Below are positions 43,863 through 52,073 of a stretch of 64,000 bases of DNA, in pieces; position 1 is the stretch's first letter; every line of letters begins with the position of its first letter. The position numbers were made by a program, and so were the translations under genes. Location: positions 1 to 64,000 of the forward strand of contig CALZEQ010000003.1 in the NCBI GenBank assembly GCA_945641355.1, given 5' to 3'. Source of the stretch: an uncultured Mediterranea sp. (GTDB taxonomy: Bacteria > Bacteroidota > Bacteroidia > Bacteroidales > Bacteroidaceae). Under the pieces are notes generated by a model, which saw nothing but the letters and a program-made list of their open reading frames with translations, was not told the DNA's origin and ran no database searches.

Positions 43863-45167
43863 CTACTTCAGATGGTTCAATATCCATTGCAAATGTCCCC
43901 GCTCGGTATCCTCGGATGTCCAATGTTCGTTGATGGGTGTAATGAGTACCTCTTTGGGACCTTGCAGCAGGTTATAGACGATGTAACTGGTGGTAGGCGG
44001 ACAAACATCGTCGTTATAACCCCACGTCATATAGACCGGCACCTGTATCTGACGGGCAAAATTCACCACATCGTAGTAGGCCATGGTACGCAGCTTGTCG
44101 GGGGTGTCCATGCCAGCTGTGCGGAAGAAGTGCGGATAACCACCGGCCCGTCCGGCCTGATAGCCAGCCATGTCACTAAGGGCCGGGTGGTTGGCCACGC
44201 AAGCGGTCACACGTTTGTCCAGCCCAGCCGTAATCAACGCCAATGCACCTCCCTGGCTTCCCCCCTGCACGATGACATTCTTTCCGTCCCACTCCGGCAA
44301 CGAGGTGAGCAGGTCGATGGCACGTACACAAGCCAGATAGACACGTTTCATGTAGTAGTTGTCGCGGTTGTCCAGTCCATTGGTCAGATAACCGTTCTCC
44401 GAGCCGTTGAAGGCATTGCTGATTTCCTGAAACTCTTCTGTGGAAAGGGTGGGATTGAGTCCGTGTATCTCCATCTCCAACCGGATGCATCCCTGTTCGG
44501 CATAATACTTATGTCGCAAAGGCTCCTTGATGGTCTTGATGCCGGCACCCGGAGGACAGAGCACTACCGGACAACTCTTCTCCTTCGCATCCTTTGGATA
44601 GAACAGATAGCCATAGACCACCTGCCTCTTGCGGTTGACAGGTATCTTCACCAGATAGCAATCTATCCGATCGGTGCAGTACTCCTCCGCCCTGGTTTTC
44701 GTATAGTTCAAAGGCAGCTGTGCCAATTCCGCCCTGTTGGCTTCCCAGAACGGCAGGAAGTCAGCAGGCAGTTGCGTATAGGGTTGCAGTCGTTCGGGCG
44801 AGAAGCCTACCTTTACATGATGCTTGTAACTCTTTCCGTCTAACTCGATGGTCATCCTGCAGTCGCGGAAGCCGGGCTGCTTCATCGTTCCCATGGGGAT
44901 GATTGCCTTCCCGTTCTTCAGCACCACGCGGCCTTGGGTATCGGACGGCATCATATCGCCTGCCAATTCATACGAGAGGGTTACTCCATCCTGTGGAATA
45001 CCATATTTATAGAACTGCACCTCTACCGTTGCATTCTCTCCTGTCTTGTACAGCCAATCAGCATGATTGGGCACGGTAACCCACAACACATCGCTCCGAT
45101 AAGGATAGTTTTCTGCCCGCACCGCCAGAGCAACGATCAGCAGCAATACTCCAATTGTTTGTTTCAT
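43863..45167 (-). CDS. Acetyl-xylan-esterase family (CE7-like) deacetylase, secreted
   Basis: A 434-residue protein with a signal peptide (MKQTIGVLLLIVALAVRA), an N-terminal beta domain, and an alpha/beta-hydrolase domain of the AXE1/cephalosporin C deacetylase type. The nucleophile serine is in VIVQGGSQGGALAL near 290; the aspartate is in TWGYNDDVCPP near 385 and the histidine in INEHWTSE near 415. Within this pectin locus it most likely removes acetyl groups from released uronic or pectic oligosaccharides in the periplasm. Follows the CE12-CE8 gene by 11 bases. Confidence 0.85.
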   Translation of the reverse strand: MKQTIGVLLLIVALAVRAENYPYRSDVLWVTVPNHADWLYKTGENATVEVQFYKYGIPQDGVTLSYELAGDMMPSDTQGRVVLKNGKAIIPMGTMKQPGFRDCRMTIELDGKSYKHHVKVGFSPERLQPYTQLPADFLPFWEANRAELAQLPLNYTKTRAEEYCTDRIDCYLVKIPVNRKRQVVYGYLFYPKDAKEKSCPVVLCPPGAGIKTIKEPLRHKYYAEQGCIRLEMEIHGLNPTLSTEEFQEISNAFNGSENGYLTNGLDNRDNYYMKRVYLACVRAIDLLTSLPEWDGKNVIVQGGSQGGALALITAGLDKRVTACVANHPALSDMAGYQAGRAGGYPHFFRTAGMDTPDKLRTMAYYDVVNFARQIQVPVYMTWGYNDDVCPPTTSYIVYNLLQGPKEVLITPINEHWTSEDTERGHLQWILNHLK

Positions 45168-45178
45168 ATTCTAAATGA

Positions 45179-46948
45179 CTAACGTTTTATATTCAACAAT
45201 GCGTTGCCCTCCTGCAACGGATTCCATCCATCCTTACCGGCCAGCAATGACTCCATCTCATATCCTTCCAAACTCTTCAGTTGACGGGAGAAGGAGGCAC
45301 GTTTCTGCGGGTTGGCACCTGCCCCCCGGCTCTGATACTCGGCATAGAAGGCACTCTTCTCGTTCTCCTTCTTACCCCAGTTGTTCCAGCCTTCAGGCAC
45401 AATATGGCGGCCCAGTTCGCAACGCACGTAGACCGCCTGCGCATAGGGACGCCAAGGACGGGAGAGGTAGACTCTGTCCACGCCGTCATCGGCCGTCAGC
45501 CGGCAATCGTACATCAGATAGCCGAAACGTTGTCCCTGATCGGTAGAGGGGGCTGTGACATACCCGTTGCCTTTGCTATGGATGTGGCAACGGTTGAACA
45601 CCGCAGCAGACCACCCGAAGATGAAGTCGACCGTTCCCTCGATGTAACACTCCTCGTAATACTGACGCACTCCCTTGGCATAGGTATAGAGCGTATCCTG
45701 AAAGCCCAGAAAGCGACAATGCTTGAAGTAGGCACGGTCGGCACTGACAAAACAGGCCACAGCTTGTCCTACGGGACCGGCACTATTCTCAAAGGTGATG
45801 TTCTCCGCATAGAAGTCGGGAGCATAGATGTAGCACGAAGCCGAGCCTGAAGTGCCTGTATTTTCTCCGAAACGGTTGGGTTTGGAAGCATAGTCATCGT
45901 AGGTAATCACCGTTCCCTCCTCACCTATCAGCGAGAGAGCCACCTTGCTTTCGGGCACCACCACCTTCTCCTTGTAGATGCCCTTGCGGATCCAGATGGT
46001 GGTACGGCTTCCCTTACGCATGTCGGGTACGGCATTGATGGCCTCTTGTACGGTAAAGAAATCACCGCTGCCATCCTGAGCCACCACAAAGTCGTATCGG
46101 CGTACGTAGGGAGCAAGGGCAGGCACCGCATGTGCCACAGCTTCGATGGCCAGTCCGGCCACCATCCGTCCGCCACGTACATTGAGATGGGTATTGTCTT
46201 CGCGTCCATTGGGTATGGCTGCTACCGTATGGGCCGGTACCCACAAGTAGAGTTGCTTGGAGGCTTCAGGTCCCATGCCCTCTACCAGTTCGTGTGTCAG
46301 ACGGTTCAAGTCGATGAAAGGCACACCCAACTCCCGAGCCACGTTGCGCGGCGAATCCAGATAGGCTCCATGCGTATCTATCAGCCGCGCACTTTCGGCA
46401 TTCCCGTTGAGCGCCGTCTGCCCACCATCGTCACCGGCTCCTTTGCGCACATCGTCCTGACTGATGGCTTGCGCCACGGCATCACCTTCGGCCGTACCGA
46501 AATGACGGCGGACTATCGAATTGAACAGCACCGGCGTAGCACCCTTGGCCCTGGCTTCCAGTACGAAACGCTTCAGATTGCGGTCAAACGAACCTCCGTT
46601 TGCATCGGTATGGCGGGCCGAGTCGGCCTTCTCGTCGTTGTGCCCAAACTGAATGAAGAGATAGTCCCCCTTCTTCATCAGTCCCAGCACCTTGTCCCAT
46701 CGTCCTTCGTCGATGAAACTTTTCGAACTGCGTCCGTTCACGGCGTGATTGTCCACCCGTATCTCATCCGACAAAAAGCCAGGCAACATCTGTCCCCATC
46801 CTCGTTCGGGGTTTCCTCCGGTCAATACCTTATTGGCCATGGTAGAGTCACCAATCATGAAAATGGTCGGTACGGAGTTATCAGACTTGAATGCAGACAA
46901 GAGGCACATCAGTCCGAACAGTAAAAAACACTTCTGTTTCATTGTCAT
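45179..46948 (-). CDS. Fused rhamnogalacturonan acetylesterase (CE12) and pectin methylesterase (CE8)
   Basis: A 589-residue two-domain esterase with an N-terminal export signal. Residues 27-270 are an SGNH/GDSL domain: TIFMIGDSTMANK (serine), NHAVNGRSSKSF, IQFGHNDEKAD and REDNTHLNVRGG (aspartate, histidine). Residues 290-575 are a right-handed beta-helix pectinesterase with GPVGQAVACFV, EGTVDFIFGWSA (two catalytic aspartates with the D of GFQDTLY) and LSRPWRPYA. One protein thus removes acetyl and methyl groups from pectin. An alternative ATG lies at 46942. Confidence 0.9.
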   Translation of the reverse strand: MTMKQKCFLLFGLMCLLSAFKSDNSVPTIFMIGDSTMANKVLTGGNPERGWGQMLPGFLSDEIRVDNHAVNGRSSKSFIDEGRWDKVLGLMKKGDYLFIQFGHNDEKADSARHTDANGGSFDRNLKRFVLEARAKGATPVLFNSIVRRHFGTAEGDAVAQAISQDDVRKGAGDDGGQTALNGNAESARLIDTHGAYLDSPRNVARELGVPFIDLNRLTHELVEGMGPEASKQLYLWVPAHTVAAIPNGREDNTHLNVRGGRMVAGLAIEAVAHAVPALAPYVRRYDFVVAQDGSGDFFTVQEAINAVPDMRKGSRTTIWIRKGIYKEKVVVPESKVALSLIGEEGTVITYDDYASKPNRFGENTGTSGSASCYIYAPDFYAENITFENSAGPVGQAVACFVSADRAYFKHCRFLGFQDTLYTYAKGVRQYYEECYIEGTVDFIFGWSAAVFNRCHIHSKGNGYVTAPSTDQGQRFGYLMYDCRLTADDGVDRVYLSRPWRPYAQAVYVRCELGRHIVPEGWNNWGKKENEKSAFYAEYQSRGAGANPQKRASFSRQLKSLEGYEMESLLAGKDGWNPLQEGNALLNIKR

Positions 46949-46965
46949 TCAAGATAAAAAGTATG

Positions 46966-47940
46966 CTATTCAGGTATCCATTCGCTGGAGGTGCGGAAGA
47001 TGTAGGCCTTGTCCGTATACCGGTCGGCCTCCTTGCGCGTAAGCTGGCCGGCCCACGACACCCGCTGTTCCAGGGGGCTTCCTTCACCACTATTGCCATA
47101 CTCGGCATAACGGGCACTCTTCTCGTTCGCCGGATTGTTCCAATTGTGCCAGCCCTGCGGTACGATGTGACGTCCCAGTTCACAACGGATGAAGAAGGTG
47201 GCCGCATAGGGTCGCCACGGACGTCCCAGATAAACCTTGTCCACTCCTTCGTCGGCTGTCAGCCGGCAGCGATGGAACACATACCCCACTTCTACATCGG
47301 CCGGCGTAGAGGCAGCCGTCACGTACGAGTTGGCTTTGCTGTGGATTTGGCAATCTTCAAACAGTGCCGTCGAAGGGCCGAAAATAAAGTCGGTCGTTCC
47401 CTCTATGTAGCACTCTTGAAAGTAGAGGCGTGTCCGCTTGGCACCGGTATAGACGGTATCCTGATTGCCCAACAGCCTGCAACGGATGAAGCGCAGTCGG
47501 TCTCCCTCGGTATGCAAGGCCACTGCCTGCCCCAAGCGGGGTGCGTTATTCTCGATGGTCAGGTTCCTGAAGGTGATGTTGCTCCCCTCCACCTTCAAAG
47601 TGTAGGTACGGAAGGTACCCATCTTGTTGATATTGGCATGGTCGTCGTACGTGATGACAGTGCCCTCTGCACTTTCGCCCTCAAACACCACATTCTCCAG
47701 CCACGAAGGAATCACCACCTTCTCCTTATAGACCCCGTTTTTGATGAAAACCGTCACTTCATAGTCCATGAAGCAGCGTATCTCCTCAATGGCTTCGGTC
47801 AGGGTGCGGCAGTCACCCGTTCCGTCACGCGCCACCACGATGCGGCGCTTCCATTCGTTCTGTGCCGACAATGCAGTACAAAGGCACATCAATGCCATCC
47901 ACACCACACTCCGTCCATACAATCCTCTTTCCATGCTCAC
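46966..47940 (-). CDS. Pectin methylesterase (CE8)
   Basis: A 324-residue secreted pectinesterase with a signal peptide ending near ALSAQ. Family motifs are complete: RLGQAVALHTEG near 137, LLGNQDTVYTG near 158, EGTTDFIFGPS near 180 and LGRPWRPYA near 242. It hydrolyses methyl esters of homogalacturonan so that lyases and hydrolases can act. It is clearly related to the CE8 half of the neighbouring fusion (HIVPQGWHNW against HIVPEGWNNW), so the pair probably arose by duplication. Confidence 0.92.
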   Translation of the reverse strand: MSMERGLYGRSVVWMALMCLCTALSAQNEWKRRIVVARDGTGDCRTLTEAIEEIRCFMDYEVTVFIKNGVYKEKVVIPSWLENVVFEGESAEGTVITYDDHANINKMGTFRTYTLKVEGSNITFRNLTIENNAPRLGQAVALHTEGDRLRFIRCRLLGNQDTVYTGAKRTRLYFQECYIEGTTDFIFGPSTALFEDCQIHSKANSYVTAASTPADVEVGYVFHRCRLTADEGVDKVYLGRPWRPYAATFFIRCELGRHIVPQGWHNWNNPANEKSARYAEYGNSGEGSPLEQRVSWAGQLTRKEADRYTDKAYIFRTSSEWIPE

Positions 47941-47952
47941 GCTTCCTTCCTC

Positions 47953-49188
47953 TTACTTTTGGTTCACAATGCTTTGTACCTCTTGCAGACGTTCCCACTC
48001 CAACGAACCGAGGATGAAAGGACCTACTGCCTTCGGGTCGTTGTTGCGGATGGTTTCGTGAATATAGTAGTCATAATCACCCGAACGGTAATTCTTGCCG
48101 CCCAATCCGGCTACCGCACAGGCTTGTGTAATGGAGATGACTCCATCCTTGTCTACCTCTATGAAGCGGTCCAGTATACCTTGATAGCCCTTAACGGCCA
48201 CCTGCAAGTAGGACGGATCCAGATAGCCCTTGCGCACGCCCTTGAAGAGGGCATAGACAAACATGGCCGAACACGAGGATTCCAGGTAGTTGCCCGGCGC
48301 TCCACTCTTGTCCAACACCTGATACCACAGCCCGCTCTCGGCATCCTGCAGACGTTTCACCATCGAAGCCAAATGCCGGAAGACGGTCAACATGGAATCG
48401 CGGCCGACCTCATGAGTGGGAATGAAATCGAGGGCATCCACAAAAGCCATGGCATACCAGCCCATGGCGCGTCCCCAACTGTGGAGTGACTGTCCTGTCT
48501 GCGGATTGGCCCAGCGCTCCGTTCGGCTGACATCACAAGCGTGGCGGAAGAGGTCCGTCTTGGCATCGTAGGTGTGACGGGCTGCCATCAGGAACTGGTT
48601 GATAACATCGGCATAGTCCTCCACCTGGTTGTTCCGATAGGCATATTCCGCATAGAAGGGAGCCCCCATATAGATGCCGTCCAGCCACACCTGATTCGGA
48701 TAGACCTTCTTGTGCCAGAAGCCACCGTCAGCATTCCGCGGATGGTCATCCAGCTGGCTGCGCATCAGTGCCAGTGCCTTTTTATACTTCTCCTCCTTGG
48801 TCTGTTCATAGATGCGGAAGATGAACTTGCCGGAGTTGATACGATCCAGACTGAACTCCTCGCGCTTGTACTTCTTGATGGTTCCGTCCACATTCACCAT
48901 GGTGTCGGCATAGGCCAAAGCATAGTCAAAGTAGCGCCGGTCGCCGTAGCGGTCATACACATCGAGCATGGCCTGCAGTTCAAGTCCGTGACAATAGTCC
49001 CACTTCAAGGTAGGTTGGAAATCGAGTTGCCACGACTCGGGGCAACGAATCATCTCCGATTCCACCATACGTACCGACCAAGGAAGTTCGCTGCCGACGC
49101 GCTGTTGTGCCGACATCACACAAGCGAAGAGCAGCATACAAGTTGACACAAATAATTTACAAATCTTTTTCTGTTTCATAAAGTTCAT
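47953..49188 (-). CDS. Unsaturated rhamnogalacturonyl hydrolase family GH105, secreted
   Basis: A 411-residue (alpha/alpha)6-barrel enzyme with a signal peptide ending near VMSAQ. The general-acid aspartate is in VYPNQVWLDGIYMGAPFYAE near 175, and NPQTGQSLHSWGRAMGWYAM near 232 is a family motif. It removes the unsaturated uronic acid left by pectate or rhamnogalacturonan lyases, releasing a product that opens to 5-keto-4-deoxyuronate (DKI). First gene of the leftward esterase operon; divergent from the transporter operon. Confidence 0.9.
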   Translation of the reverse strand: MNFMKQKKICKLFVSTCMLLFACVMSAQQRVGSELPWSVRMVESEMIRCPESWQLDFQPTLKWDYCHGLELQAMLDVYDRYGDRRYFDYALAYADTMVNVDGTIKKYKREEFSLDRINSGKFIFRIYEQTKEEKYKKALALMRSQLDDHPRNADGGFWHKKVYPNQVWLDGIYMGAPFYAEYAYRNNQVEDYADVINQFLMAARHTYDAKTDLFRHACDVSRTERWANPQTGQSLHSWGRAMGWYAMAFVDALDFIPTHEVGRDSMLTVFRHLASMVKRLQDAESGLWYQVLDKSGAPGNYLESSCSAMFVYALFKGVRKGYLDPSYLQVAVKGYQGILDRFIEVDKDGVISITQACAVAGLGGKNYRSGDYDYYIHETIRNNDPKAVGPFILGSLEWERLQEVQSIVNQK

Positions 49189-49224
49189 TGTTTATGGGTA
49201 TTAGACCTATATTATTTCATGAAA

Positions 49225-49232
49225 CAAAAGTA
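49225..49232 (-). promoter_or_regulatory. -7 box of the GH105-esterase operon
   Basis: TACTTTTG on the minus strand, 36 bases before the GH105 start. No consensus TTTG at -33, as in many regulated Bacteroides promoters. Confidence 0.55.
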
Positions 49233-49377
49233 GTGCTTTCTTTTGAAACGGGTGTGCATTTTTCGGCGCAGAGAGTGTAATATTTGTTTTTCGTGTGCGT
49301 GAACGAACATTTTTGTGTGCGCAAACGAATAAAAACATCAAAAAAAGTCCCTTTTCATATTTTTTTTGCTTTTCCAG

Positions 49378-49408
49378 TTTGAATAATGCCGAAAAGGTTT
49401 TATTTTTG
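49378..49408 (+). promoter_or_regulatory. Bacteroides promoter of the EIIC-kduI operon
   Basis: TTTG (49378-49381), a 19-base spacer and TATTTTTG (49401-49408). The ATG of the EIIC gene lies about 60 bases further on. The 145 bases between it and the opposite promoter are A/T-rich, with the repeated motif GTGTGCG(T/C)(G/A)AACGAA at 49291 and 49315, a possible regulator site. Confidence 0.75.
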
Positions 49409-49470
49409 AGCCGTTTTTAAGAACAGCATTGTCGAACTTCATCAATCAATACATTAACTTCAACTACTAA

Positions 49471-50880
49471 ATGGAACAAGTTTTCGGTTATATCATCGGC
49501 TTAGGAGCAGCCGTGATGATGCCCATAATCTTTACAATTTTGGGCGTGTGCATCGGCATCAAATTCAACAAGGCACTGAAGAGTGGTCTGCTGGTGGGTG
49601 TCGGTTTTGTAGGACTGTCAGTTGTCACAGCCTTGCTGACAAGCAGCCTGGGCCCAGCCTTGAGCAAAGTCGTAGAGATTTACGGCCTGCAGCTGAAAGT
49701 ATTCGATATGGGTTGGCCTGCCGCTGCGGCAGTAGCTTACAACACATCGGTAGGTGCTTTCATCATTCCCGTCTGTCTGGGAGTCAATTTGCTGATGTTG
49801 CTTACCAAGACCACCCGTACGGTCAACATCGACCTCTGGAACTACTGGCATTTCGCCTTCATCGGTGCAGTGGTATACTTTGCCAGCGACAGCATCCTGT
49901 GGGGATTCTTTGCCGCCATCATCTGCTACATCATCACCTTGATTATGGCCGACTACACTGCCGACAAGTTCCAGCAATTCTATGACAAGATGGAGGGTAT
50001 CTCCATTCCCCAGCCTTTCTGCGCAGGTTTCGTACCTTTTGCATGGGCCATCAACAAAGTGCTTGACAAGATTCCCGGCTTCGACAAGCTGAACATCGAT
50101 GCCGAAGGAATGAAGAAGAAGTTCGGTTTGCTGGGCGAGCCGCTCTTCCTCGGCATATTGGTGGGTTGTATCATCGCCAGCCTCTCGTGCAAGGATTTCA
50201 ACGAATTGATAGACAAGATACCTTATATATTAGGACTGGGCATCAAGATGGGTGCCGTGATGGAACTGATACCTCGCATCACCAGCCTTTTCATCGAGGG
50301 ACTGAAGCCCATCTCCGATGCAACCCGCGAGCTGATAGCCCGTAAATTCAAGGGAGCTGTGGGGCTGAACATCGGTATGAGTCCAGCCTTGGTCATCGGC
50401 CACCCAGCCACACTGGTGGTCTCTCTGCTGCTCATCCCCGTCACCATTCTGCTGGCCGTGGTGCTGCCTGGCAACGAATTTCTACCCCTGGCTTCACTGG
50501 CAGGCATGTTCTACCTGTTTCCGCTGGTGCTGCCCATCACCAAAGGCAATGTGCTGAAGACCTTCATCATCGGACTGGTGGTACTGACTCTCGGACTCTA
50601 CTTTGTGACAGATCTGGCACCCTCGTTCACCCAGGCTGCCCACGACGTATACACCAAGACACAGGACGCAGCGGTCAACATACCTCAGGGGTTCCAAGGT
50701 GGTGCGCTTGACTTCGCCTCCAGCCCCTTTGCCTGGGTCATCTTCCACCTCACCTATTCACTGAAATGGATCGGATCCGGCCTGCTGGTGCTCTTCACCC
50801 TCTTCCTGATGGTGCTGAACAGACGTGCCATCACCAAGAAGGCAAAGAGTTACGAGCTACAAGCTACAAGTGACAAGTAA
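49471..50880 (+). CDS. PTS galactitol-type EIIC permease, without visible PTS partners
   Basis: A 469-residue inner-membrane protein of the EIIC-GAT family, with about ten helices and motifs such as GLGAAVMMPIIFTILGVCIG at the start and SPALVIGHPATLVVSLL near 310. The soluble EIIA and EIIB phosphocarrier domains are neither fused nor encoded nearby, and Bacteroides in general lack a sugar phosphotransferase system. It may therefore move a uronate derivative without phosphorylating it. It is the first gene of the rightward unit with kduI. Its last residues (SYELQATSDK) come from a local repeat. Confidence 0.85.
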   Translation: MEQVFGYIIGLGAAVMMPIIFTILGVCIGIKFNKALKSGLLVGVGFVGLSVVTALLTSSLGPALSKVVEIYGLQLKVFDMGWPAAAAVAYNTSVGAFIIPVCLGVNLLMLLTKTTRTVNIDLWNYWHFAFIGAVVYFASDSILWGFFAAIICYIITLIMADYTADKFQQFYDKMEGISIPQPFCAGFVPFAWAINKVLDKIPGFDKLNIDAEGMKKKFGLLGEPLFLGILVGCIIASLSCKDFNELIDKIPYILGLGIKMGAVMELIPRITSLFIEGLKPISDATRELIARKFKGAVGLNIGMSPALVIGHPATLVVSLLLIPVTILLAVVLPGNEFLPLASLAGMFYLFPLVLPITKGNVLKTFIIGLVVLTLGLYFVTDLAPSFTQAAHDVYTKTQDAAVNIPQGFQGGALDFASSPFAWVIFHLTYSLKWIGSGLLVLFTLFLMVLNRRAITKKAKSYELQATSDK

Positions 50881-50922
50881 TAAGTAATAAGAAGGCTAAG
50901 AGTTACGAGCTACAAGTGACAA
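50836..50922 (+). repeat. Imperfect tandem duplication at the end of the EIIC gene
   Basis: Two units (50836-50877 and 50889-50922) share AAGAAGGC, GAGTTACGAGCTACAA and GTGACAA. The first unit carries a GCTACAA insertion. The first provides the stop region of the EIIC gene, the second lies in the spacer before kduI. Confidence 0.7.
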
Positions 50923-50981
50923 TATGCAGTTCGTAACCAGTAACTAAAGCAACTCATAACTAAAGAAACAACGAAAAGAAT

Positions 50982-51929
50982 ATGAAAAGATTAGCAATTG
51001 CACTGATGATGGGCGCTGCCGCATGGAGCGTCAATGCCCAAGTAAACTACCGCGTCCAGACAGCCTGCCATCCGCTGGACGTAAAGCACTACGACACCGA
51101 ACGCCTGCGCAGTGCCTTTATGATGGAAAAGGTGATGGTAGCCGATGAAATCAACGTCACCTATACCCTCTACGACCGTCTGATTTATGGCGGTGCCATG
51201 CCTGTCAACAAGGTACTGCGTTTGGAGACCTTCCGCGAGTTAGGTCCCGAGATTACCTATTTCCTGGAGCGTCGCGAACTGGGTGTCATCAACGTGGGTG
51301 GCGACGGCGTAGTGACCGTTGACGGTAAGAAATACCCCATGAAATTCAAGGAGGGGTTGTACGTAGGTTGCGGCAACAAAGAGGTGACCTTTGAGAGCAA
51401 TGACCCAGCCCATCCTGCCAAATTCTACATCAACTCCACACCTGCCTACAAGCAGTACGTCACTCAGCTGATTACTACCGACCCCAAAGCGGATCCCAAG
51501 AAGTATGCCATCGCCCAAAGCGACCGCTACGGCAAGATGGAGGACAGCAATGACCGCGTAGTCAACCAGCTGATTGTAAGTCCCGTACTGAGCAAGGTGA
51601 AAGGCGGAGGCACCAACCAGCTGCAGATGGGTCTGACCGAGCTGAAGCCCGGTTCGGTATGGAACACCATGCCTGCCCACACCCATACACGCCGTATGGA
51701 GGCTTACTTCTACTTCAACGTGCCCGAAGGCAATGCCATCTGTCACCTGATGGGTGAGCCGCAGGAAGAGCGTCTCGTATGGCTGCACAACGAGCAAGCT
51801 ATCACCTCTCCCGAGTGGAGCATCCACGCCGCAGCCGGCACCAGCAACTACATGTTCATCTGGGGTATGGGCGGTGAGAACCTGAAATACAGCGATAAGG
51901 ACGAAATCAAGTATATCGATATGCGATAA
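50982..51929 (+). CDS. kduI: 5-dehydro-4-deoxy-D-glucuronate isomerase with a signal peptide
   Basis: KduI converts 5-keto-4-deoxyuronate (DKI) into 3-deoxy-D-glycero-2,5-hexodiulosonate (DKII). The cupin metal ligands are visible in [15 protein letters not shown] near 225-238 and [19 protein letters not shown] near 285. The usual enzyme is about 280 residues and cytosolic. This one is 315 residues and opens [20 protein letters not shown], a good type I signal peptide. It should thus act in the periplasm, next to the secreted GH105 product and upstream of uptake. Confidence 0.92.
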   Translation: MKRLAIALMMGAAAWSVNAQVNYRVQTACHPLDVKHYDTERLRSAFMMEKVMVADEINVTYTLYDRLIYGGAMPVNKVLRLETFRELGPEITYFLERRELGVINVGGDGVVTVDGKKYPMKFKEGLYVGCGNKEVTFESNDPAHPAKFYINSTPAYKQYVTQLITTDPKADPKKYAIAQSDRYGKMEDSNDRVVNQLIVSPVLSKVKGGGTNQLQMGLTELKPGSVWNTMPAHTHTRRMEAYFYFNVPEGNAICHLMGEPQEERLVWLHNEQAITSPEWSIHAAAGTSNYMFIWGMGGENLKYSDKDEIKYIDMR

Positions 51930-51952
51930 GCGCACATCCGGAAACTAAAAAA

Positions 51953-51984
51953 GGGAGAAAAAGGCAGTTCTGCTATTTTCTCCC
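51953..51984 (+). terminator. Terminator after kduI
   Basis: GGGAGAAAA and TTTTCTCCC form a stem with an inner GGCAG/CTGC pair. Lies 24 bases after the kduI stop; the following gene has its own -7 box. Confidence 0.65.
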
Positions 51985-52028
51985 TCATTTCTATCAAATA
52001 ATACACCCTATTTAATCTGCAAATCGTC

Positions 52029-52036
52029 TATCTTTG
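52029..52036 (+). promoter_or_regulatory. -7 box TATCTTTG before the hexuronate transporter
   Basis: Fits the Bacteroides consensus and is 38 bases upstream of the start at 52074. No clear -33 element. Confidence 0.55.
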
Positions 52037-52073
52037 CACTGATAACGAATTTGTGTACTAACATCTAACTATC

